Assembly (NCBI GenBank): GCA_916048095.2
Contig: OU696574.1
Span: 1,662,501 to 1,726,500 of the forward strand
DNA from: Sacculina carcini
Lineage: Eukaryota > Arthropoda > Thecostraca > Sacculinidae
DNA length: 64,000 nt
Reading direction: 5' to 3'
Shown here: piece by piece, positions 11,885-64,000 of the stretch
Numbering within the stretch: position 1 is the stretch's first letter
Layout of the letters: each line of letters opens with the position of its first letter
Notes under the pieces: model-generated
What the model was told of the DNA's origin: nothing
Database searches by the model: none
The model's input: only the letters and a program-made list of their open reading frames with translations
Program-made: the position numbers and the translations under genes

Positions 11885-12200
11885 AGAAAATGAGGCGACT
11901 TGATCATCATTTATAGATGCCTAAAAAATGAACAGATTCAGAACAAATAATTATTTCGACACTCACAATCAAACAGGAATAAAAAGTTCGGCCTTCCAAA
12001 ATTCGAAGAACCAAAACAAATGTGCAAAAATATAACTTCCCAAACAGTTCAATAGATTATTGGAATAAATTACTGAAGGAAATTGTCGACCAAACTACAG
12101 CACAAAAGTACAAACAAAAGTATTATATTTGGAAGGCAGGAGCCAAGAGTCTTACTGACTCATTTCTACGGAAACAACCCGGTGAGAACATACACACACA
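11885..12200 (+). mobile_element. L2/CR1-like LINE 3' end (degenerate)
   Basis: Translates in one frame to a KYNFPNSSIDYWNKLLKEI and YYIWKAGAKSL pattern, matching the C-terminal tail YSFPNRxxxxWN ... YDNWKAGxTSL of the copies at 23690 and 38623. It ends in one copy of the terminal motif (AACCCGGTGAGAACA) followed by (CA)n. Confidence 0.75.
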
Positions 12201-12426
12201 CACACACACATACACACAAATATATGCTTTGAAATCACATATATGTTTTGAAATCACACCCACAACTATTTTAATCAAATATCCCATGTCGATTTTCGTA
12301 TGTCAACCCAGAGTTACATGTCGATTTTCGTATGTCAACCTAGAGTTACATGTCGATTTTCGTATGTCTTATTTAAGCGTGTGTTTTCATAGTTGGTTTT
12401 TATTCTCGGAAATTGCCAGCTATTAC

Positions 12427-12659
12427 CAGCAGCGGATCCAGGGTGCAAAGTTGGGGGCTGAATGATTTTTGGAGGCCAACAATTTTTCAATGATATATGC
12501 ACACATGCGCGAATGTGCTTTGTGAAAATCCTTATATTAACAAACTCTACAAAAAGATACTTTTTATTGACCTCTTTTAGTAAACTTCTTAGTTATGAGG
12601 AGTTGATGGAATATTTTGGGAGAGCTTCAACCTCCGAGCCCCCTCAGGATCCGCCAGTG
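12427..12659. mobile_element. hAT-type MITE, family A copy 2 (inverted relative to copy 1)
   Basis: Termini CAGCAGCGGATCCAG and GGATCCGCCAGTG. Flanks gctattac and gctaacac match at 6 of 8. The interior is the reverse complement of copies 1 and 3. Confidence 0.85.
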
Positions 12660-12706
12660 GCTAACACGTTGAATGTGCCAAAATAAAACTGCGAGATTCG
12701 AATGAC

Positions 12707-15115
12707 TCACCACGGTGTGTTGATTGCATCTGTCGGAGAAAATAGTTCTTTGTGCACGAATGTGGATGTGGGCCGCTCGATAGACATATCAGCTATCAGG
12801 AACTCATTCACGGCAGATTGCTGACGATCCAATTGTTCCTTATCTTGTGACCAAACACTTAATTTCCTCATGCTGTTCAGGCAAGTTTCCCTTGGCTCTA
12901 TGGATGTGTCAGTCACGCTCGGAACTTGTGAACATGACTCATTGAAGTCCTGATTTACCAGAGGTGAGACCTCATGGGCTGATTTAATGGATGGTTGAGC
13001 AGTCGGATCTAATTTGTGTGAATCCCCAATTGATTTTTCTAGATGAACTTCACGTCGTGCCGATTGTCTGGGACCACTCACATACCGTTTTATATCCCTG
13101 ATGTAATCAGCACGTTTGCCCGAATAAGTTTGTACGCGCGCGGATTCGGTCACCGATCTGGATATATCAGCGCGTGTGTTTCGCATCCTGATGTTACCAG
13201 TTCGACGCGTGCTTGTCCTATACTCGGAGGAACCAGGGCTGCGGGATAATATAGATTTTTCAGCACGTCCAGCCATGTTTTTAGCAATGGAAATGCGTCC
13301 ATCTAATTGTCTAGTTTTGCCAATATTAGTAGCTTCTCTTGAGAAATCACCCGTGCGTCTGTATGAATTTCTGGTTTGTGTGGTCGCTACGTCAATAGTT
13401 GCCCTCTGCCTAAGCTCTCTCCTGTTTCTGTTTCTATCAGTGCGTCCAATTCTGGAGTCACGCTTATTTGGCTCCTTGAGGTAATCAGCTCTCTCTACTC
13501 GTTGTATGTAACGGTCCAGACGCATGTTCAAATCTCTAACTACTCCAATACGTCTTGTTTCCATCCTTGAAACATCAACACGTCTGGAAGTGGATCTATC
13601 AGCTAATGCAGCCAGTCGTCTTGTGTTGTCGTCACGTCTAGATGATCTTTGACCAATACCACCACACATAGTAGAATCCCCCCTAGCAATAGACACTCTA
13701 GAAGACGTCTTTAATGCGTCAACAGAGCTGACCGTTTTTCTGTGATCACCAGAGCGTGTGGTGGAGATTCGCTGATCCTCAGTACGCCTCGTTGACAAGA
13801 GGGGACTGTTGGTTCGTGTGGTTGAACCTGTTAAACCGGCGATGTTACCTGAACGAGCAGAACGAACCATTTGCCTGGTTAAATAATTTCCCCTCGAGTT
13901 ACCAGTTTGTCTAGTCATTCGGCTATGCTCAGAAAGACGTCTAGAGGAACGGTCGTATCTGGTGATACGTCTGGGACCATCAACGAAACTATAACCGCGT
14001 CTTGCCGAATTATATTGGCGGTAAATGCTGATTCGCTGCTGTGACCGATGCAGTGAGTTTACATTCTTCTGCGACTGTTCTTGGTCGGTGAGGTCGCGTC
14101 TGGTCATATCAGACGCACTATCATGATTAAGACGTCTAGACATGTAGCGTGATCTGCTCAAATATGTTGATCGACGGTAAATATCACTTGCTCTATCCGA
14201 ATCAGTACTTCCACCGCTTAAGCGTCTTGTTTCTAGGTGGTTCCTGTCACGTGTTCCCACTTTGTCGAGAGTGTTTGCTGTCCTGCGATATTTTCCCTGT
14301 TCATATGCCTGTTCTGGTGTGGAAACAACGCGCTGATTGGTACGTACATTGCGATACTCGGCTGACTTTGGTCTGTGCAAATTTGGCTTAATAAATGTTG
14401 AATATGCTGCCAATGTAGCATACTCTTTTGCATCATCAAGTCTTGTCAGACTTTCACTTCTGGGCGACGAGGAGGCGACAGCACTGCGAAATGGTGTTGA
14501 GAGCTGTGATCTGGTTGAAGAGAGGCGTCTGTTTGAGTCCACACGGCGTGTCGATGTTTGGGAGCCACTGAGAACTCGTGCGGAATTTGTTCTCTGACTG
14601 CTCGGCTCAATGATGCTGATGCAGAAGAGTAGCAACAGGATGAAGCTCAGCCAGCACTTGATATGCACTGCAACAGTGAATATGTGACACTCAGTCACGT
14701 GAATAAAGCGGAGTTGAGCTGTAGCTTCTGTTCACTAATCGATGCAGAAGTTTAAATTATTGACAAATACAATATTTATTAAGTGACATACCTCTAAGGC
14801 CTAGATAAGATATATATTAGCATGTAATATATATATTTAGTATTTTTCATTCATTTAATAATAATTTTTCATTGTGTTTTTGGTTCCTTTAAAGTTCTTG
14901 ATCTTCCCAATTTAAATTATTAATATATATTTGATAATAATTATAATAGTACATTAAAAAGAATTGGCCTATATAAATCGACCGATGTTATTTTGAACAA
15001 TGATTTCCAAACTTCGATCTCAAATGTTTTGCTGCACGAATGGATACAATTTCTGCTCGCAATTTAAATATGAACCAAAAAAACATGTGTTAATCCTCAG
15101 TTAAACTTGCAGTGG

Positions 15116-15202
<87 letters not shown>

Positions 15203-15231
15203 CGACACTTACTACTGGGGTGGTGGAGCAT
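12707..15231 (-). CDS. Secreted Arg/Ser-rich repetitive protein
   Basis: Two exons: 15231-15213 (ATG plus 16 bases, donor gtaagtg) and 14667 down to 12711 (acceptor ctgttgcag). The junction regenerates a codon and gives MLHHPSMHIKCWLSFILLLL, an n-region and hydrophobic core of a signal peptide. The mature part, about 620 residues, is rich in Arg, Ser and Thr, with few Cys. RR or TRR recurs at about 10-13-residue spacing (for example STRRVD, SRRLSEHSR, STRRTGN, SYRRTGD). I recognise no domain; a basic extracellular matrix, cement or nucleic-acid-binding protein is possible. The frame meets TGG TGA at 12712-12707, but TG|GTGAGT is a good donor there, so a further 3' exon is possible and was not found. 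Confidence 0.75.
12711..14667 (-). CDS. Main exon of Arg/Ser-rich secreted protein
   Basis: 1957-base exon between acceptor attcactgttgcag and donor tg|gtgagtcatt. It carries the rest of the signal peptide (CWLSFILLLLFCISII) and the whole repetitive domain. The underlying DNA repeats degenerate units such as the + strand acgtct/acgcgt every 30-40 bases, consistent with growth by unit duplication. Confidence 0.78.
15115..15201. repeat. (TG)n microsatellite
   Basis: 87-base TG run (CA on the sense strand) about 10 bases after the exon 1 donor of the Arg/Ser-rich gene. Confidence 0.97.
15213..15231 (-). CDS. First coding exon of Arg/Ser-rich secreted protein
   Basis: Encodes six codons and one base. 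The ATG lies about 47 bases after a TATATAAG box. The donor is a|gtaagtg. The reading frame continues exactly into the signal peptide of the second exon. Confidence 0.6.
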
Positions 15232-15277
15232 GTTTCTCAGGAGCAGTACTGTGTCGTCACACCAGACCAAGCCCAGT

Positions 15278-15285
15278 CTTATATA
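15278..15285 (-). promoter_or_regulatory. TATA box of the Arg/Ser-rich gene
   Basis: TATATAAG on the - strand, 47 bases upstream of the ATG at 15231. A CCAAT motif (15333-15329, - strand) lies about 45 bases further upstream. Spacing fits a focused RNA polymerase II promoter with a 5' UTR of roughly 20-25 bases. Confidence 0.6.
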
Positions 15286-15657
15286 GACACGACAAGCGTG
15301 AAAAACAGTTGCCCGGTCGCAGTCTGGTATTGGCTGATAAACTCGATGATCGGTCACTCGTCATGTGTTGCGTGGATGAAACAATAAGGTCGCCGAGTGT
15401 ACGCGCAAGATACGGGTATCAACAGAGTGCACACATCCAACCACTAGCAATAATGGTAATTTGTTTGATTACATTATGAATGTATATGCGTCAGTGAGCA
15501 GCGGACGTAGCAAAAAGCTCCTCTGGTTTTTTGGTGCAGTACATTTGACTGTTAAGGTCCTGGAAAATTGGTCATGTATTCAAAGCCGATGTGATCAGGG
15601 GTGTATCTAGAGGAAAAACGCTAGTATCAACACTATAAACAATACCATGAATGTCTA

Positions 15658-15700
15658 TGACCTTTGACGTGACCTTTGACCTTTGATATGACCTTTGGCA
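15658..15700 (-). promoter_or_regulatory. Cluster of nuclear-receptor half-sites including a DR1
   Basis: The + strand reads TGACCTTTGAC, then TGACCTTTGACCTTTG, then TGACCTTTGG. The - strand therefore has AGGTCAAAGGTCA, a DR1 element of the HNF4/RXR type, with extra half-sites. It lies about 385 bases upstream of the TATA box on the same strand. It could also be a short tandem repeat. Confidence 0.4.
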
Positions 15701-16138
15701 AGTGTTTACTCTATATAATTATTTATATATATATATATATATATGATGATAATTATATTATATATATAATTATATTATATACTCGCCAAGCACAAGCTGG
15801 TTGTATTCCATTGATGATGAAGAATGTATTAGCTCGCTCATGTTATAACAATAAACCAACTAAACAGCGTCAATCAAAAACAAACAACACACATTAGTGC
15901 AGCACTGAACACATCTCATTGTTTAAAAATATAATATGAAATATAGCCGCTCGGCTGATGAAATAATATATAAATTACGCCAACTTAAAATCAGTACAAA
16001 ATACTTATTCTTGCGGTTCCGCCAGGCAGACAGCAGTGGAAGGCAGGAAGATAACAAAGTTTTGTGGCCGAGTGTTAATAGAAACTCAACAGAAAATCAC
16101 ATAGTGGTAGATCGTAGCTGCTTAGAGCTGTATCTTAG

Positions 16139-16630
16139 AGCGTTAGAATGTAGCTGCTAGACATCTAAGAGTGTTAGAATGTAGCTGTTAGACATCTTAG
16201 AGTGTTAGAATGCAGCTGCTAGACATCTTAGAGTGTTAGAACGTAGCTGCTAGACATCTCAGAGTGTCAGAATGTAGCTGCTAGACATCTCAGAGCGTTA
16301 GAATGTCGCTGCTAGACATCTTAGAGTGTTAGAACGTAGCTGCTAGACATCTCAGAGTGTCAGAATGTTGCTGCTAGACATCTCAGAGTGTCAGAATGTA
16401 GCTGCTAGACATCTCAGAGCGTTAGAATGTCGCTGCTAGACATCTAAGAGTGTTAGAATGTAGCTGTTAGACATCTTAGAGTGTTAGAATGTAGTTGCTA
16501 GACATCATAGAGTGTTAGAATGTAGTTGCTAGACACCATAGAGTGTTAGAATGTAGTTGCTAGACATCTTAGAGTGTCAGAATGTAGCTGCTAGACATCT
16601 TAGAGTGTTAGATCGTGGCTGTTAGACATT
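16139..16630. repeat. 31-bp minisatellite in thrombospondin 3' flank
   Basis: About 16 variants of GTTAGAATGTAGCTGCTAGACATCTTAGAGT (units at 16146, 16177, 16208 and on). It lies about 290 bases past the thrombospondin stop and may be in the 3' UTR. 15700-16138 between is AT-rich with no recognisable gene. Confidence 0.93.
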
Positions 16631-16919
16631 GGTGGTGGAAAACACAGCTGATGCGGCCGGTCTTGTTCGATCAATGTTGACCTTACGTTGAAGATTGGAC
16701 GGCAGCTGGTTATAGACCTCCTCTGGGACGTCATCTGCCCTCGTACACACACACATACACACATACACACACGAGCATGTTTGTTTTCAAGTTGAGTTTA
16801 TACAAGAATAAAGCAACACATGAACGAGATGTTTTGGCAGCGCTCTTAGAGATGTTTGACAGTGTTTGGCGTATGAGAATGGTGCGAGATCGTGTCCTGT
16901 GTTGAATGAATTTGCTGGA

Positions 16920-62061
<45,142 letters not shown>

Positions 62062-62064
62062 CTG

Positions 62065-62071
62065 CACACCG

Positions 62072-62127
<56 letters not shown>

Positions 62128-62565
62128 GCATATATTAAAAATAGTAAAGACTTCAAAACAAAGTGAATGAAATGAAGTGATAATACTAAAATTTACTTGA
62201 ATATTGGACAAATGAAGATTGAGTGAAGTTCGTAAAAATATTCAGAGCACAATTGTTTTGTTTAAACATAGAATATATCAAGAATAAAACATTAAAAAAA
62301 CTGTAGTGCGTAGATATGAATTACAGCAAAGTATTTCTTATTAGATTTAGAAGACGTATAGTGCTATCATATATAGGAGCTAAATGAAAGGGATATTAGA
62401 ATCTACACATCAACTTTATTTTGTTCGAGTTGAGTTTTTGTTAGGAACGAATTGCGCGGTGACAAGAAATCAAATGCAGTCCGAACTTCTCCCACTGCCA
62501 CTGATATCGATAATCAAATTGAATAAATGCAATAGAAAATTAAAAAAGTTCACACACACACACAC
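62065..62565. other. Upstream intron of thrombospondin, no gene seen
   Basis: (CA)n at 62079-62123 (sense TG, before the exon A acceptor), then AT-rich unique sequence. No signal-peptide exon could be recognised on the - strand up to the window end. Confidence 0.6.
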
Positions 62566-62864
62566 CAATGGCGGCGCCAGGATTTTTCCGATGGGGGGAG
62601 CTGAGAGGGGGCTAAGGAAGAATTTGTGGGGGCTTGGCGAAGCATGAAGAGCTACACTCGAACGCTGACTACATAATATTACAATAAGGGACTGGGGCAA
62701 ACTGATTCAGTCCTCGAACTTGAACCAAATTACAGGACTTCATTTACAGAGGTATAAGACATTGTAATGTCCCCAGATTAAGATTTGGGGGGGGTGGCTT
62801 AGGGGTGCTTGGCATATTTTTGGTGAGGTCCAGCCCCCCCATACCCCCCTTATCGCCGTCACTG
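62566..62864. mobile_element. hAT-type MITE, family B copy 4
   Basis: Termini CAATGGCGGCGCCAGG and TATCGCCGTCACTG; inserted in a (CA)n run, so the flanking acacacac is uninformative. Shares GCTTGGCGAAGCATGAAGAG and CTACACTCGAACGCTGACTA with 39725. Confidence 0.9.
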
Positions 62865-63150
62865 ACACACACACACACACATACATGATTAAAATTTTGC
62901 ACGGGACATTGCGGTCTGGAAGAGGCATCAATAGGATTGTGGCGTTGCACAAAGTTGTCTAATAACTTAGGTTGGCTCAGAAGACGCGAAATTGCAAAGT
63001 ACAAATTGACTGTCATCTGTGCATTCAAAATCAAGCTCCATCAATACGCTTGGGGTTTATTTTGGTATCTAGTGAGTTTAGTGATGCTGTGGAAACTGAA
63101 GAATGGGATCATTAAGAAGTTAGGAATTGGAGGACAAAAAGAGGTTGACT

Positions 63151-63369
63151 CTAAATGTGTAAGGATTCAAGAACATTTGATTGAGAAAATTTGATTTAAC
63201 GAATTTCTTCCAGTCCCTCGCCTCCTGCAGAGGCAGCACAGTACATTAGAACGCTAAACCTAACCTAACCTAAAATCTATGAAAAATATAGAAACTTTTT
63301 TGTGCGTTTTTAAGCGTTTTTTTTAAAATAATTAGCGTTTTTAATGTTCTTGAATCCTTACACATTTAG
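63151..63369. mobile_element. Short inverted-terminal element (27-bp perfect TIR)
   Basis: Left 63151-63177 and right 63343-63369 are perfect inverted copies (CTAAATGTGTAAGGATTCAA...). The right end is shared with the foldback element at 55793. Confidence 0.85.
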
Positions 63370-63459
63370 CCTAGACCTGAAAGTGTACACCTGTGTACAC
63401 TGTACACTGTACAAGTGTACACTGTGCTGGACACTAGTGTTGAGATCAAGCTTGCTTTT

Positions 63460-63475
63460 TTCGCACACACACACG

Positions 63476-63506
<31 letters not shown>

Positions 63507-63909
63507 ACACGCTCAAGCGACCATATATAGTCAGATAGCATATACAGGGCATAGCTGGTGCACCAAATGAGGTAATGGCCGCTTGTGCCGTAGGGAAATA
63601 ACTTAATTTCCGGTTCAAGGCAACTTCGCGTGGTCCCATTGTAAATTGAAAACCACTGTAAAACTCATTTCAATCTAATTTCATATGTGTATGTATGCCG
63701 GTGTGTGTGTGTGCGTGTGTATGTGTGTGTGTGTGTGTGATTTATATGTACACACACACACAGATACACACACACACACGAAGAAATACACACACGCAGT
63801 CATGTGGTTATGCAAATTCATCTAAGCTGGTTAGCGAAGCAATTAAGCAAACACATTACAGCCACATACAAACAGGGTTATATGTATTTGAATACACTTA
63901 CACACACAG

Positions 63910-63964
<55 letters not shown>

Positions 63965-63990
63965 TGTTATGACAGGTGTGAAATTATACA
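63460..63990. repeat. CA/TG microsatellites at window end
   Basis: (CA)n at 63463-63509, (TG)n at 63700-63740, (CA)n at 63750-63780 and 63899-63964. 63370-64000 otherwise shows nothing that I can call. Confidence 0.9.
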
Positions 63991-64000
63991 CTTGAGTGTG

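Noticed and set aside
63240..63280. CCTAA repeats as telomeric sequence
   Set aside because: Only three to four units inside a short MITE; too few to be an interstitial telomere.

Overview
This is AT-rich, intron-rich metazoan nuclear DNA, most likely from an invertebrate. Evidence: two conserved animal genes (Homer and a thrombospondin) split into many small exons with GT-AG borders, dozens of (TG/CA)n microsatellites, eight or more long tandem arrays, and many mobile elements (non-LTR retrotransposons, Penelope-like elements, a tRNA-derived SINE, hAT-type non-autonomous DNA transposons). There are no operons, Shine-Dalgarno sites or long intact ORFs. The phylum cannot be fixed by reading. 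Long open frames made only of CV, TH, YTLVH or TTITPP repeats are translations of satellites, not genes.

Layout. 1-8.1 kb, + strand: the 3' half of a Homer scaffold gene (six coding exons, coiled coil to stop; the EVH1 part lies left of the window). 10.2-10.9 kb, + strand: a 199-codon ORF with a nearby AATAAA. 15.3-12.7 kb, - strand: a gene for a secreted, Arg/Ser-rich repetitive protein with a TATA promoter, a 7-codon first exon and a signal peptide. 16.9-62.1 kb, - strand: a thrombospondin of the pentamer (COMP/TSP3-5-like) type, with 18 coding exons that join in frame: N-terminal domain, coiled coil, six EGF-like modules, type 3 repeats, C-terminal lectin-like domain. Its signal-peptide exon is not seen and should lie beyond 62.1 kb. 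62.1-64 kb holds only repeats.

The thrombospondin introns are a mobile-element reserve. They hold at least four hAT-like short-element families, several with 7/8 or 8/8 target-site duplications; two 1.2-1.6 kb hAT-like elements with perfect 8-bp duplications; a L2/CR1-like LINE family, always on the + strand and often ending in tandem copies of a short motif; Penelope-like pieces with a GIY-YIG domain, near-palindromic structure and hammerhead-like cores; a probable solo LTR; and a tRNA-Val-derived SINE.

The most notable pattern is that 16 of 24 Homer and thrombospondin acceptors are preceded, on the sense strand, by (TG)n-rich tracts in place of a pyrimidine tract, while several introns carry (CA)n-rich sequence on the donor side. 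This suggests UG-tract or UG:CA pairing-based 3' splice-site definition. Two introns also use GC-AG borders. Homer (postsynaptic or calcium-signalling scaffold) and thrombospondin (secreted calcium-binding matrix protein) are simply neighbours; nothing here shows a shared pathway.
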